Shown here: one piece after another, positions 36,194 through 46,518 of the stretch
Layout of the letters: every line of letters starts with the position of its first letter
Numbering within the stretch: position 1 is the stretch's first letter
DNA from: Flavobacterium sp. ALD4
Lineage (GTDB): Bacteria; Bacteroidota; Bacteroidia; Flavobacteriales; Flavobacteriaceae
NCBI RefSeq assembly: GCF_002836475.1
Contig: NZ_PJBJ01000030.1
Span: 1,054,001 to 1,118,000 of the forward strand
DNA length: 64,000 nt
Reading direction: 5' to 3'
Translations under genes and position numbers: made by a program
Notes under the pieces: model-generated
The model's database searches: none
The model's input: the letters and a program-made list of their open reading frames with translations, nothing else
Told to the model about the DNA's origin: nothing

Positions 36194-37564
36194 TTATGCA
36201 AGCAAGTCTAGAACTAAAGATGGGAATAAACCCAAAGCGATATTCAAAACAATGGCGATAACGGCAACTGCATAAATTACCACAGGGGTTCCTGTTCTTT
36301 CTTCATTAGGCTCTTTGGTATACATCGCCAGTATCAATTTAAAGTAGTATCCTACGCTTATAATCGAATTCACTACGGCAACTATCACTAAAGCGATAAA
36401 ACCCGCTTGTAGCATGTTATTGAATAAAAATAGTTTGGCAAAGAAACCTGCGAAAATTGGAATACCAGCCATAGAAAATAAAGAGGCCGTTAAGATAGCC
36501 GCTAATAAGGGGTTGGTTTTTCCTAATCCGTGGAAGTTGGTCATGTCTTCATTTTCATTGTCTTTACAAACGTAGATAATTACACTAAAGGCTGCGATTC
36601 CTGCTAATGCGTAAGCTGAGCTGTAATATAATAATGTTCCTGCTGCATTTGTAGTACTAAGTAAAGTCATCAACATAAAACCAGCATGGGATATTCCCGA
36701 ATATGCCAGTATTCGTTTTACGTTGACTTGTCGCAATGCCATTATATTTCCTACGGTCATCGAAGCCATAGAAATGATAACAATAATAAGTTGAAATGAA
36801 GGCGAAATATCGGCGTTCATAATCGTTAGCAATTTAAATAAAGTGGCAATAGCCACCACTTTTGCTAATGTACTCATTAAGGCAGTGGTCAAAGTAGGAG
36901 AGCCTTCATATACATCAGGAGCCCAGAAATGAAATGGTACTGCTGCAATTTTGAAAAACATTCCGATAGTTACTAGTACAATTCCAATAGGGAACCAAAC
37001 CGGCAATTCCGCGGATTGTGATAATTCGCTAATTTCAATGACATCAAAACTTCCCATCGCTCCGTATATTAAACAGATACCGAAAAGGATAATACCGGAA
37101 GCAAAAGATCCCATCAAGAAATACTTTAAACCTGCTTCGTTGCTTTTTAAACTCAATCTGTTGCTCGCTGCCAAAATGTATAAGGCAATAGATAAAACTT
37201 CTATTCCTAAAAAGAACATGGCTAAGTTTCCAAAAGAAACCATGGCAACCGTTCCTGCCAATAAAAACACTTTTATGGCAATAAAATCAGAGATTTTAGT
37301 TTGATGATGTTCGTAGAATTTATGACTCAGTGCCACTAAAAAAATGGTTAAGATGATAAATAGACCACTGAATGCAGTCGAAAATTTACTTACAATAATC
37401 ATGTTGTTGTAGTATGCGGCAGGGGAATTGAATTCAGAGATATCAAGTCCAAGTATGGCCAGTAACCCAATAATTGTTATGGGTATAATGGCTTTTCGTA
37501 AATCTAAAATTTCAAATAAAAGGCATAAAACACCTAATCCTATTATAGCTATTAATGTATTCAT
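36194..37564 (-). CDS. nuoN: NADH-quinone oxidoreductase subunit N
   Basis: Antiporter-like membrane subunit of complex I, 456 residues with ~14 transmembrane helices. The key Glu is in MFFLGIEVLSIALYILAA, the broken-helix lysine region is in PFHFWAPDVYEGSPTLTTALMSTLAKV, and RILAYSGISHAGFML is conserved. Last gene of the nuo operon, 13 nt behind nuoM. Confidence 0.95.
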   Translation of the reverse strand: MNTLIAIIGLGVLCLLFEILDLRKAIIPITIIGLLAILGLDISEFNSPAAYYNNMIIVSKFSTAFSGLFIILTIFLVALSHKFYEHHQTKISDFIAIKVFLLAGTVAMVSFGNLAMFFLGIEVLSIALYILAASNRLSLKSNEAGLKYFLMGSFASGIILFGICLIYGAMGSFDVIEISELSQSAELPVWFPIGIVLVTIGMFFKIAAVPFHFWAPDVYEGSPTLTTALMSTLAKVVAIATLFKLLTIMNADISPSFQLIIVIISMASMTVGNIMALRQVNVKRILAYSGISHAGFMLMTLLSTTNAAGTLLYYSSAYALAGIAAFSVIIYVCKDNENEDMTNFHGLGKTNPLLAAILTASLFSMAGIPIFAGFFAKLFLFNNMLQAGFIALVIVAVVNSIISVGYYFKLILAMYTKEPNEERTGTPVVIYAVAVIAIVLNIALGLFPSLVLDLLA

Positions 37565-37577
37565 TTTTTTTACTTGA

Positions 37578-39020
37578 CTAGTTAATTCTATTAATATGAG
37601 TTAAAATATTTTCCAAACTTGGTGTGATTAAGTCTGTAATTGGTTTTGGATACATCCCAAAAAAGAATAAAACCGCTATGATAAGAACCAAAGCAAATCC
37701 TTCTTTAAAAGTAACATCCGCAAACACTTTTGTATTCGTTTCTCCAAGCATAACTTGTTGGTACATTTTCAACATATAGTATGCTCCCAGGATGATAGTC
37801 ATTCCGCCTAAAAAGGCAAACCATACATTAATTTGGGAAAGACTATATAACACTGTGAATTCACCAACGAAGTTGAAAGTAGTAGGAAGTGCAACAGATG
37901 CTAATACTAAGAGCAAGAACATCGAAGCAAATTTTGGTGATTGAGTACGAATACCACCCATTTCAGCAATAGTGCGAGATTCATATCTTCTAAAAATTAT
38001 TTCAGATATGAAAAACAGGCCAACTACCACAAAGCCGTGAGCAATCATCTGTAGCACCGCACCGCGTAATCCATCAATAGTAAGTGTATACGTTCCCGCT
38101 GCAATTAACCCAACATGGGCTAAGGAAGAATAAGCCAGTAACTTTTTCAAGTCTTTCTGTCTCAATGCGACAATTGAACCATAGATCACTCCAGCAATTC
38201 CTAAGCTGATGAAGATATACATGTATTCTTTTGCTGCAAGCGGAGCGATAGGCAATTGCCAGCGAATAATGCTATACAGTCCCATTTTTAGCATAATCCC
38301 TGAAAGCAACATTGTTCCCACTGCAGGTGCTTTTTGGTATACGCTTGCTTGCCAAGTATGGAATGGAATAAGTGGAATTTTAATAGCGTAGGCTAAGAAA
38401 AAGGCTAGGAATATCCATAATTGCTCTGTTGCAGATAAATTTAATTTGTATAAATCTTCTAATAAAAAACTTCCCGCTTTTTGGTACAAATAAACGAAAG
38501 CTAGTAGCATAAATAAAGATCCTGCTAAGGTGTAGATGAAAAATTTCACCACCGCTTTCTTACGTTCTTCAACATCACCATTACCCCAAATTAGGGCAAT
38601 GAAATAAATAGGGATTAAGGACAATTCCCAGAAGATGTAATATAAAAGACCGTCCGAAGCTAAGAATGTTCCTGCCATGGCAAATGCCATAAATAGGATT
38701 AGAGCATAAAACGCTTTTGCATTTTTATAAACATTCCCAAAAGAAGAAAAGATAATTATAGGTGTCAACGATAATGTCAATAAAATCATCGCGATTGACA
38801 AACCATCTGCTTGTAGAGCAAATGAAATATTAGGTTGGTTGATCCATTGGTAGATCACACTAATGTTTTCACCAGCGTTAAATTGATTTAACAATACGAT
38901 TGAAAATCCCAAAGAGGATAAGGCAAAGAATAATGCTACTTTTGAAGCCAGTTTGTCACCAGCCAGATACGTTGCAAATGCGCCAACAAAAAGTATAATT
39001 AGTAGTATAGATACATTCAT
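37578..39020 (-). CDS. nuoM: NADH-quinone oxidoreductase subunit M
   Basis: Antiporter-like proton-pumping subunit, 480 residues. The conserved Glu is in FWELSLIPIYFIALIWG, the helix 7-8 region in IPLIPFHTWQASVYQKAPAVGTMLLSGIMLKMG, then KKLLAYSSLAHVG. 9 nt after nuoL. Confidence 0.96.
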   Translation of the reverse strand: MNVSILLIILFVGAFATYLAGDKLASKVALFFALSSLGFSIVLLNQFNAGENISVIYQWINQPNISFALQADGLSIAMILLTLSLTPIIIFSSFGNVYKNAKAFYALILFMAFAMAGTFLASDGLLYYIFWELSLIPIYFIALIWGNGDVEERKKAVVKFFIYTLAGSLFMLLAFVYLYQKAGSFLLEDLYKLNLSATEQLWIFLAFFLAYAIKIPLIPFHTWQASVYQKAPAVGTMLLSGIMLKMGLYSIIRWQLPIAPLAAKEYMYIFISLGIAGVIYGSIVALRQKDLKKLLAYSSLAHVGLIAAGTYTLTIDGLRGAVLQMIAHGFVVVGLFFISEIIFRRYESRTIAEMGGIRTQSPKFASMFLLLVLASVALPTTFNFVGEFTVLYSLSQINVWFAFLGGMTIILGAYYMLKMYQQVMLGETNTKVFADVTFKEGFALVLIIAVLFFFGMYPKPITDLITPSLENILTHINRIN

Positions 39021-39029
39021 GGTATAAAA

Positions 39030-40913
39030 TTATTGAGCTAAAAATAAATAGGTTACAATGGCACACATGCCTAAAACAAACGCAAAAAGATAACGTCCGA
39101 TACTTCCGTTTTGTATATTCTTTCCTTGAAACCCTATTTCGTTGGTTACTTTTCCTAAACCGAAAACTAAAGAGCTTAAAGTGGTTTCCACAATGTCTCT
39201 AGAGAATCTTGACAAGCTGTTAATTGATTTCACGAATAAAAAGTCATAAATTTCATCTATGTAATATTTATTGTATAGCACTTTTGTAAAACCCGTTATT
39301 GCAGCATCGTCAGCAGGAAGTTCATTTTGCTTGATGTATTTTGCATAAGCAATTCCAATTCCTATTAACCCTCCGATTACGGCAACTAGCATTAAGAGAT
39401 ATTCTGATGTTCCAAAGTGGTGCTCTTCTGTAGCTACTTTAGTAAATAATGGAGCTAGATATTCGTTCAGCCAGCTGTTTGTAGGTAAACTAATTAGTCC
39501 CCCTAATGTTGCTAAAATTGCCAGAACAATTAAAGGAAACGTAATCAAAGCAGGACTCTCGTGTAAATGATTTTTTTGTTCTGCCGTACCTCTGAATTCT
39601 TTGAAGAAAGTAAGGTATAACAAGCGAAACATATAGAAGGCTGTCATAATGGAGGCCAATGAAGCAATGAACCAAAGTATTTTATTGTGCTCAAACGCAA
39701 CCATCAATATTTCGTCTTTCGAGAAAAATCCCGAAAAAGGAGGGATACCTGATATTGCCAATGAAGAGATTAGGAAGGTAATAAATGTGATTGTCATTAC
39801 CTTTTTCAATCCACCCATTTTGCGCATATCCTGTTCTCCGTGTAAAGCGTGGATAACAGATCCGGAACCTAAGAACAATGAAGCTTTAAAGAAAGCGTGT
39901 GTAATAACATGAAATACGGCTACTTCGTATGCGCCAAGACCTAAAGCCAAGAACATCAATCCCAACTGAGAAACTGTAGAGTAAGCTAGTACTTTTTTAA
40001 TGTCTGTTTGAACCAAAGCGATGGTGGCTGCTACAAGAGAGGTAACGGCTCCTACAATGGCAATAATATTTTGAACATCTGGTGCTAAATCAAACACAAA
40101 GTTTAATCGTGTAATCATGAAGATACCTGCAGTAACCATTGTCGCAGCATGTATTAATGCTGAAACAGGTGTTGGACCCGCCATGGCATCTGGTAGCCAA
40201 GTGTATAATGGAATTTGTGCTGATTTTCCACAAGCTCCTATGAATAAAGCAAAAGCGGCAGCAGAGATCCAATACATATTTAAATCTGTAGCACCGGCAA
40301 TGGCTGTTTTTAAAGTAGCATAATCTAAAGTAGAGAATAGAGATCCTATGATAAAGATTCCAATCAGTAAACCTAAATCTCCGATTCGGTTCATGATAAA
40401 TGCTTTTTTAGCCGCATCATTGAATTCTTGGTTTTTATGCCAAAACCCGATAAGAAGGTACGAACAAAGACCAACGCCTTCCCAACCGATAAAAAGAACC
40501 AATAAATTACTTCCGATTACCAGGGTAATCATAAAGAAGATAAAAAGATTCAAATAAGCAAAATACTTATGCATGTTTTCATCATCAGCCATGTAGCTTA
40601 TGGAGTACATGTGAATCAATGCGCCAATTCCAGTAACAAAAAGCAGCCATAAGATAGATAACTGGTCCAATAGAAAACCGAAATCTACATTAAAGTTGCT
40701 GATTTGAATCCAATCAAATAATTGAATTTGGATGGCTTGATGCGTTTGATTTATTTGGAGGAAAAAATAAACCGACACTGCAAACGAAAGGGCAACAGTC
40801 AGAGTTCCGATTATGCCAGAAGCTGGTTTCCCGATACTTTTTCCAAAGAAGACATTAAATATAAACCCTATAAAAGGAGCTAGTAATAAGAGTAAAGCTA
40901 AACTTGTATCCAT
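39030..40913 (-). CDS. nuoL: NADH-quinone oxidoreductase subunit L
   Basis: Distal antiporter-like subunit, 627 residues. Conserved motifs: FIGWEGVGLCSYLLIGFW, SAQIPLYTWLPDAMAGPTPVSALIHAATMVTAG, and KVLAYSTVSQLGLM. The C-terminal part includes the long lateral helix region and ends with a final TM helix (RYLFAFVLGMCAIVTYLFLAQ). 6 nt after nuoK. Confidence 0.97.
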   Translation of the reverse strand: MDTSLALLLLLAPFIGFIFNVFFGKSIGKPASGIIGTLTVALSFAVSVYFFLQINQTHQAIQIQLFDWIQISNFNVDFGFLLDQLSILWLLFVTGIGALIHMYSISYMADDENMHKYFAYLNLFIFFMITLVIGSNLLVLFIGWEGVGLCSYLLIGFWHKNQEFNDAAKKAFIMNRIGDLGLLIGIFIIGSLFSTLDYATLKTAIAGATDLNMYWISAAAFALFIGACGKSAQIPLYTWLPDAMAGPTPVSALIHAATMVTAGIFMITRLNFVFDLAPDVQNIIAIVGAVTSLVAATIALVQTDIKKVLAYSTVSQLGLMFLALGLGAYEVAVFHVITHAFFKASLFLGSGSVIHALHGEQDMRKMGGLKKVMTITFITFLISSLAISGIPPFSGFFSKDEILMVAFEHNKILWFIASLASIMTAFYMFRLLYLTFFKEFRGTAEQKNHLHESPALITFPLIVLAILATLGGLISLPTNSWLNEYLAPLFTKVATEEHHFGTSEYLLMLVAVIGGLIGIGIAYAKYIKQNELPADDAAITGFTKVLYNKYYIDEIYDFLFVKSINSLSRFSRDIVETTLSSLVFGLGKVTNEIGFQGKNIQNGSIGRYLFAFVLGMCAIVTYLFLAQ

Positions 40914-40919
40914 TGAAAT

Positions 40920-41240
40920 TTATCCTTTTAAGTTTTTTAAATTATTGATGTCAATTGAGCCTAAATTTCTAAAGATAGAAACTAGAATGGCTAAACCTAC
41001 AGCAACTTCGGCAGCAGCTACAGCCATAGAGAAAAAGACGAAAATTTGTCCTTGTGCATCTTGGTGATAGGTAGAAAATGCAACAAACAAAAGATTGACC
41101 GCATTTAGCATAATTTCGACAGACATAAATACGATAATTGCGTTTCGTCTGTATAAAACTCCAAAGACTCCAATACAAAAAAGTATCGTAGAAAGGAAAA
41201 TATAGTTTTCGATACCTATTTCATTTAAAATATTGTTCAT
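40920..41240 (-). CDS. nuoK: NADH-quinone oxidoreductase subunit K
   Basis: 106 residues from ATG 41240 ([21 protein letters not shown]). The frame extends to 41285, but that start would lie inside nuoJ and add a basic tail foreign to the family. Three TM helices with the conserved Glu residues ([31 protein letters not shown]). One base separates it from nuoJ, so translational coupling is likely. Confidence 0.95.
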   Translation of the reverse strand: MNNILNEIGIENYIFLSTILFCIGVFGVLYRRNAIIVFMSVEIMLNAVNLLFVAFSTYHQDAQGQIFVFFSMAVAAAEVAVGLAILVSIFRNLGSIDINNLKNLKG

Positions 41241-41241
41241 G

Positions 41242-41754
41242 TTATTTCTCTGTTTTTTCTTTTTTAGACAATAAAACCGTTCCAATCATTGCTACTAAAA
41301 GTAATATAGATGCAAATTCAAACGGTACCATATACTCATTCAGTAAGACTTTACCCAATACTTTGATAGATTGGTAATCTTCGCCGGTACTTATGTATTC
41401 TCCAATGATAGGCTTAGAATTGATGAAAACTAAAATCAAAACTACACTTATCAAGCAAAAAGAAACAACTGCTCCTAATCTTGTAATTCGTGGTTTATGG
41501 ACTTCATTTTCTTTATTCAAGTTCATCAACATGATGGTGAATAAAAATAGAATCATAATGGCTCCGGAGTAGACAATGATGTGAACAATCGCCAGAAACT
41601 GAGAGTTCAATAATAAATAATGTCCTGCTATTGTAAAAAAACAAATAACTAGATATAAGGCACTGTGAATGGGGTTTCTGCTAAAGATGGTCAGAAAAGC
41701 GGTGGCGATAGTGACAGCTCCCAAAACACAAAAGATAATTAATATAGTCGACAT
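41242..41754 (-). CDS. nuoJ: NADH-quinone oxidoreductase subunit J
   Basis: 170 residues, five TM helices. [47 protein letters not shown] carries the pi-bulge helix typical of NuoJ. The ATG overlaps the nuoI stop by one base. Confidence 0.95.
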   Translation of the reverse strand: MSTILIIFCVLGAVTIATAFLTIFSRNPIHSALYLVICFFTIAGHYLLLNSQFLAIVHIIVYSGAIMILFLFTIMLMNLNKENEVHKPRITRLGAVVSFCLISVVLILVFINSKPIIGEYISTGEDYQSIKVLGKVLLNEYMVPFEFASILLLVAMIGTVLLSKKEKTEK

Positions 41755-42299
41755 TAGTTGGCGTTTTTAAGTTGTGCGTTTTTCATAGCGATATCTAAAG
41801 GCATAACTAGTCTATCCTTTCCATAAATAAAATCTTCTCTCTCATAACTAGATGCTACAAGTGTTTTTGAGGTTGTCAAATAGACAGCGTCTTTTGGACA
41901 TGCATCTTCACATAAACCGCAAAAAATACAGCGCAACATATTTATTTCATATATCGAAGCATATTTTTCTTCTCTGTATAAGTGTTTTTCGTCCGGCTTG
42001 CGCTCTGCTGCTGTCATTGTGATTGCTTCGGCAGGACATGATAACGCACATAGACCACAAGCAGTACAATTTTCTCTACCTTGTTCGTCACGTTTTAATT
42101 GGTGTTGACCGCGGTAAACTGGACTTCGTTCTCGAACTTGCTCAGGGTATTGAATGGTAACTTTTCTTGTAAACAAATGTTTAATTGTGATGATCATTCC
42201 CTTGACAATCGCAAGTAGATACATTCTTTCTAAAAAAGACATCTCTTTGTGAGAGACTAATTTTTTTCTTCCAGATAAGGATATTGTTTCTATTGACAT
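41754..42299 (-). CDS. nuoI: NADH-quinone oxidoreductase subunit I
   Basis: 181 residues. Two [4Fe-4S] ferredoxin motifs, CTACGLCALSCP and CIFCGLCEDACP, hold clusters N6a and N6b in the peripheral arm. An amphipathic N-terminal region contacts the membrane. A 107-nt gap separates it from nuoH. Confidence 0.97.
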   Translation of the reverse strand: MSIETISLSGRKKLVSHKEMSFLERMYLLAIVKGMIITIKHLFTRKVTIQYPEQVRERSPVYRGQHQLKRDEQGRENCTACGLCALSCPAEAITMTAAERKPDEKHLYREEKYASIYEINMLRCIFCGLCEDACPKDAVYLTTSKTLVASSYEREDFIYGKDRLVMPLDIAMKNAQLKNAN

Positions 42300-42406
42300 T
42301 TTTTATTTTTTTGAAGCTATTCCTGCTTTTCGTTAAAATTCATCTTAGTAAAGTAAGCAAGATGAGGTTTTCACTGTCATCAGACCTAGACATTTGTAAA
42401 TGTTAC

Positions 42407-43459
42407 TTAAAGTCCTAAGTAAATTGCTATTTCTGCTCTCAATATTACAATCCCGGTTATAATGATATTGACGATAGATAATGGTATTAATACTCTCCAT
42501 CCCAAATGCATCAGCTGATCGTATCTAAATCTTGGAATAGTCCATCTTACCCACATGTAAAGGAAAATGAAACCGCATATTTTTATAAATAAAGCGACGA
42601 TTCCTAATACATTAGCAAAGTTTACACCCCAGTTTTCTACTGCCCAACTCATTCCAGGATAGTTATATCCTCCAAAGAATAAAACAGCAAGAATGGTAGA
42701 AGAAATAAACATATTTGCGTATTCAGCAAATAAATAGAACCCCATCTTCATAGAGGAGTATTCTGTATGGTACCCACCAATTAATTCCGTTTCACATTCT
42801 GCTAAATCAAAGGGAGTTCGGTTTGTTTCTGCAAAAGCACAAATTAAGAAAATTAGGAAAGACAACGGTTGGTAAAAAACGTTCCAGTTCATTCCAGACT
42901 GCTGCGCTGAGATTTCGCGTAAACTTAATGTTCCGGTCATCATCAATAATGCTATTAATGATAGTCCCATGGCTACCTCGTAAGATATCATTTGGGAGGC
43001 GGCACGAACAGCACCAATTAATGAAAATTTATTATTGGATGCCCATCCACCAATCATGATACCGTAGACACCTATTGACATTACTCCAATAAGGTAAAGT
43101 AAAGCAACATCAATGTCAGTTGCCTGTAATATTATGTCCTTACCGAAGAGATGAAATCGATCACCCCAGGGGATCACAGCACTTGTCATTAAAGCAGTAG
43201 TCATTGCAATCGCTGGTCCTGTAAAAAACAAAAAGCGGTTTGGGGTATCAGGTTCAAATTCTTCTTTGGCAAACAATTTTAATCCATCTGCAAGAGGTTG
43301 TAATAAACCACCTTTACCTGCTCGGTTGGGACCGACACGATCTTGAAGCCAAGCGGCTACTTTTCTTTCAGCTAAAGTGGAATACATCGCCATTAACATG
43401 GTGATTCCAAAAACTACCAAGATAATGACGCTTTTCTCTATAATTATACTACTATCCAT
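42407..43459 (-). CDS. nuoH: NADH-quinone oxidoreductase subunit H
   Basis: 350 residues, eight TM helices, forming part of the quinone chamber. Conserved LAERKVAAWLQDRVGPNRAG, the acidic loop FAETNRTPFDLAECETELIGGYHTEYSSMK (given in part of the family pattern), and WVRWTIPRFRYDQLMHLGW. 3 nt after nuoG. Confidence 0.97.
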   Translation of the reverse strand: MDSSIIIEKSVIILVVFGITMLMAMYSTLAERKVAAWLQDRVGPNRAGKGGLLQPLADGLKLFAKEEFEPDTPNRFLFFTGPAIAMTTALMTSAVIPWGDRFHLFGKDIILQATDIDVALLYLIGVMSIGVYGIMIGGWASNNKFSLIGAVRAASQMISYEVAMGLSLIALLMMTGTLSLREISAQQSGMNWNVFYQPLSFLIFLICAFAETNRTPFDLAECETELIGGYHTEYSSMKMGFYLFAEYANMFISSTILAVLFFGGYNYPGMSWAVENWGVNFANVLGIVALFIKICGFIFLYMWVRWTIPRFRYDQLMHLGWRVLIPLSIVNIIITGIVILRAEIAIYLGL

Positions 43460-43462
43460 ATT

Positions 43463-44506
43463 CTAAATGTTACCAAGTTTAAAATCGTCTGTTTCTGCCT
43501 TATTCAAGGGGATAGCAGGCATGCTTATTTTTAAACGGTCTTGTTCTCTACCTTTTAATATGAAATCTTCGGTATCGATTACAACTGTCTCTAATTTTTG
43601 AGTATAATTATTTTGATTGATAACGGAGTCTTTGTCAAAAGCTCTTGGTCCTTCAATAACCCAGTGAGTTGGGTCTTTGTGGTCAAAACGACATCCGTTA
43701 CATATAAATTCGTCAACTTCGTGGTAAACGTCTTTACGTCCTGTTACTCTTTGAATTTCGCCTCCAAACATCCAAAGGGTTGTTTTACCAGAACATTTAT
43801 CACAATCTCTATGTGCAGTATAAGGCTTATTGAACCAAACTCGTGATTTAAATCGGAATGTTTTATCGGTTAGTGCACCTACAGGGCAAACGTCAATCAT
43901 ATTTCCTGAAAACTCGTTGTCGATCGCTTTAGAGATGCAAGTCGAAATATTAGAATGATCTCCTCTGTCCATCACACCATGTACGCGATTGTCTGTCAAT
44001 TGATCAGCGACCATGACACAACGATAGCAAAGGATACAGCGATTCATGTGTAATTGAATATTTGGCCCAATATCTTCAGGTTCAAAAGTTCTTTTATCTT
44101 CTATAAATCTACTTTTACCTTTTCCGTGTTCAAAACTCAGATCTTGTAAATCACATTCTCCCGCTTGATCACAAACTGGGCAATCTAGTGGGTGATTAAT
44201 CAATAAAAATTCGGTTACTGATTCTCGTGCTTCCTTAACTCTGTCTGAAGATTTGCTGTTGACCTCCATGCCGTCCATGCATCCTGTGACACAGGAAGCC
44301 ATTAGTTTTGGCATTGGTCGTGAATCTGCGTCACTTCCTTTAGCGACTTCCACTAAACAGCAACGACATTTTCCTCCGCTTCCTTCTAATTTAGAGTAAT
44401 AGCACATCGCTGGTGGAACAGATTCTCCACCTATCATACGTGCTGCTTGTAGAATGGTTGTTCCTGGTTCTACTTCAATTGCTTGACCGTCTATTGTTAC
44501 TTTCAT
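43463..44506 (-). CDS. nuoG: NADH-quinone oxidoreductase subunit G, short form
   Basis: 347 residues instead of the ~900 of E. coli. It keeps the N-terminal [2Fe-2S] domain (CYYSKLEGSGGKCRCC), the His-Cys [4Fe-4S] motif HPLDCPVCDQAGECDLQ, and a further cluster motif CILCYRCVMVAD ... CPVGAL. The molybdopterin-like domain is reduced to a short segment (DCDKCSGKTTLW, CNGCRFDHKDPTHW). The short form is usual in Flavobacteriia. It carries electrons from NuoF/E towards NuoI/B. Confidence 0.93.
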   Translation of the reverse strand: MKVTIDGQAIEVEPGTTILQAARMIGGESVPPAMCYYSKLEGSGGKCRCCLVEVAKGSDADSRPMPKLMASCVTGCMDGMEVNSKSSDRVKEARESVTEFLLINHPLDCPVCDQAGECDLQDLSFEHGKGKSRFIEDKRTFEPEDIGPNIQLHMNRCILCYRCVMVADQLTDNRVHGVMDRGDHSNISTCISKAIDNEFSGNMIDVCPVGALTDKTFRFKSRVWFNKPYTAHRDCDKCSGKTTLWMFGGEIQRVTGRKDVYHEVDEFICNGCRFDHKDPTHWVIEGPRAFDKDSVINQNNYTQKLETVVIDTEDFILKGREQDRLKISMPAIPLNKAETDDFKLGNI

Positions 44507-44568
44507 TTTTATTTATGCCTTAATGTTAAATGTTTTACAACGTTTAACCTTTTAACTTTCGACTCAAC

Positions 44569-45936
44569 TTATACTATTACTTTAGAAACTAAATGCTTTA
44601 CTTTTTCAAAAGGTTCGGCAACAAAATGGTTTCTGTTTTTTATTTTTTCTGGGAAACGAATGTGATATTCAAATTCATCTCTGAAGTGACGAATAGCTGC
44701 TGCTACTGGCCATGAAGCCGCATCACCTAGCGGACAAATTGTGTTTCCTTCAATTTTGCTTTGAATACTCCATAGCAAATCAATGTCTTCTTCACGTCCC
44801 TGACCGTTTTCGATACGCCATAAAACTTTTTCTAACCATCCCGTACCTTCACGACATGGGGAACATTGTCCACAACTTTCATGATGGTAAAAACGGGCAA
44901 AGTTCCAAGTGTTACGTACGATACAAGAAGTGTCATTATAGACGATGAATCCTCCAGAACCTAACATTGATCCTGTTGTAAAGCCACCATCACTTAACGA
45001 TTCGTATGACATCAAACGGTCTTCACCGTTAGCTGTTTTGTATATTAGCTCTGCAGGTAATATGGGCACTGATGAACCTCCGGGTACTAATGCTTTCAAG
45101 GGGCGGTCAGAACTCATTCCGCCTAAATATTCATCTGAATTCATGAATTCGTAGACACTAAGTCCTAATTCAATTTCATATACGCCAGGATTTTTTACGT
45201 GCCCTGAAGCAGAAATTAATTTAGTTCCAGTAGATCTTCCGATTCCAATTTTAGCATAATCATCGCCAGAGTTGTTAACAATCCATGGCACTGATGCAAT
45301 GGTTTCGACGTTATTCACCACGGTAGGATTTGACCATAAACCTGAAACTGCAGGGAATGGTGGTTTGATACGGGGATTACCTCTTTTTCCTTCCAATGAT
45401 TCGATAAGTGCTGTTTCCTCACCACAAATGTAGGCACCGGCACCAATATGAACATGCAGTTCTAAGTCGTATCCGGTTCCTAATATGTTTTTACCCAACC
45501 AACCGGCAGCTTTAGCTTCAGCAATGGCTCTTTCCAGGATTTTATAAACCCACATATATTCTCCACGAATGTAGATGTACGATAGGTTTGCACCCAAAGC
45601 AAAACTGGAAGTAATCATTCCTTCGATCAATAAATGAGGAATAAATTCCATCAAGTAGCGATCCTTGAATGTTCCTGGTTCAGATTCATCTGCATTACAA
45701 ACTAAATGTCTTGGTTTTCCTGATTTTTTATCAATAAAACTCCATTTCAATCCAGCTGGGAATCCAGCACCACCTCGACCGCGAAGTCCCGATGCTTTTA
45801 CTTGCTCAACAACTTCGTCAGGAGTCATTGCTTTCATTGCTTTTTCCACTGAAGCGTAACCACCGTTTTGGCGATAAACTTCATAGGTTTTGATTCCTGG
45901 AACCTTAATTTTGTCTAATAATATCTTTTTTGACAT
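44569..45936 (-). CDS. nuoF: NADH-quinone oxidoreductase subunit F
   Basis: 455 residues, the NADH-binding flavoprotein. GLRGRGGAGFPAGLKWSF is the NADH/FMN glycine-rich loop, followed by VCNADESEPGTFKDR and YICGEETALIESLEG. The N3 cluster ligands are in ESCGQCSPCREGTGW and NTICPLGDA. It follows nuoE after one base. Confidence 0.97.
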   Translation of the reverse strand: MSKKILLDKIKVPGIKTYEVYRQNGGYASVEKAMKAMTPDEVVEQVKASGLRGRGGAGFPAGLKWSFIDKKSGKPRHLVCNADESEPGTFKDRYLMEFIPHLLIEGMITSSFALGANLSYIYIRGEYMWVYKILERAIAEAKAAGWLGKNILGTGYDLELHVHIGAGAYICGEETALIESLEGKRGNPRIKPPFPAVSGLWSNPTVVNNVETIASVPWIVNNSGDDYAKIGIGRSTGTKLISASGHVKNPGVYEIELGLSVYEFMNSDEYLGGMSSDRPLKALVPGGSSVPILPAELIYKTANGEDRLMSYESLSDGGFTTGSMLGSGGFIVYNDTSCIVRNTWNFARFYHHESCGQCSPCREGTGWLEKVLWRIENGQGREEDIDLLWSIQSKIEGNTICPLGDAASWPVAAAIRHFRDEFEYHIRFPEKIKNRNHFVAEPFEKVKHLVSKVIV

Positions 45937-45937
45937 A

Positions 45938-46468
45938 TTATTTATCTTGTAATATTATTTTTCCGTCTTTACAATCAATGATTAATTGATCGATTTTTTC
46001 CTCTGTTAGATGCTCTTTGTAAAAATCTCCTAATTGCATCATCGGTGCGTAGCCACATGCTCCTAAACATTCTACTCCTTTTACTTCAAAAAGTCCATCT
46101 GTTGTAATTTCTCCCATTTTAACACCTAGTTTTTCACAAGTGTAATCCATTAAATCTTCCGTTCCGTTTAAGCAACATGGTGATGTTTGACAAAACTCAA
46201 ACATATACTTTCCGACTGGTTTTTGATTGTACATGGTATAAAAAGAAACCACCTCATATACCTCAATTGGCAATACTTGGATGACCTCAGCTACCTTATC
46301 CATTAATTCTGTGCTCAACCAATTGTCGTGAGCATCTTGAACTTCATGCAAAACGGGCAGTAAAGCTGATTTTCTTTTATCTTCGGGATAGTGGCTTATT
46401 AATTCATTGATGCGGTTCATCAATGTTTCCGTAATATTTATTTCTTGCTTGTAATGTGTTCTTTCCAT
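45938..46468 (-). CDS. nuoE: NADH-quinone oxidoreductase subunit E
   Basis: 176 residues. The thioredoxin-like [2Fe-2S] protein has ligands in FEFCQTSPCCLNG and VECLGACGYAP. Pairs with NuoF in the NADH-oxidising module. Confidence 0.96.
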   Translation of the reverse strand: MERTHYKQEINITETLMNRINELISHYPEDKRKSALLPVLHEVQDAHDNWLSTELMDKVAEVIQVLPIEVYEVVSFYTMYNQKPVGKYMFEFCQTSPCCLNGTEDLMDYTCEKLGVKMGEITTDGLFEVKGVECLGACGYAPMMQLGDFYKEHLTEEKIDQLIIDCKDGKIILQDK

Positions 46469-46518
46469 TTTTCTTTTAAATCTGAAATTTAAAATCGTTA
46501 TTCTTCAATCTGAAATCT

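Noticed and set aside
43463-44506. NuoG as a truncated pseudogene
   Set aside because: The short form ends normally, all Fe-S motifs are intact and the following nuoH is tightly spaced; Flavobacteriia generally have the short NuoG.
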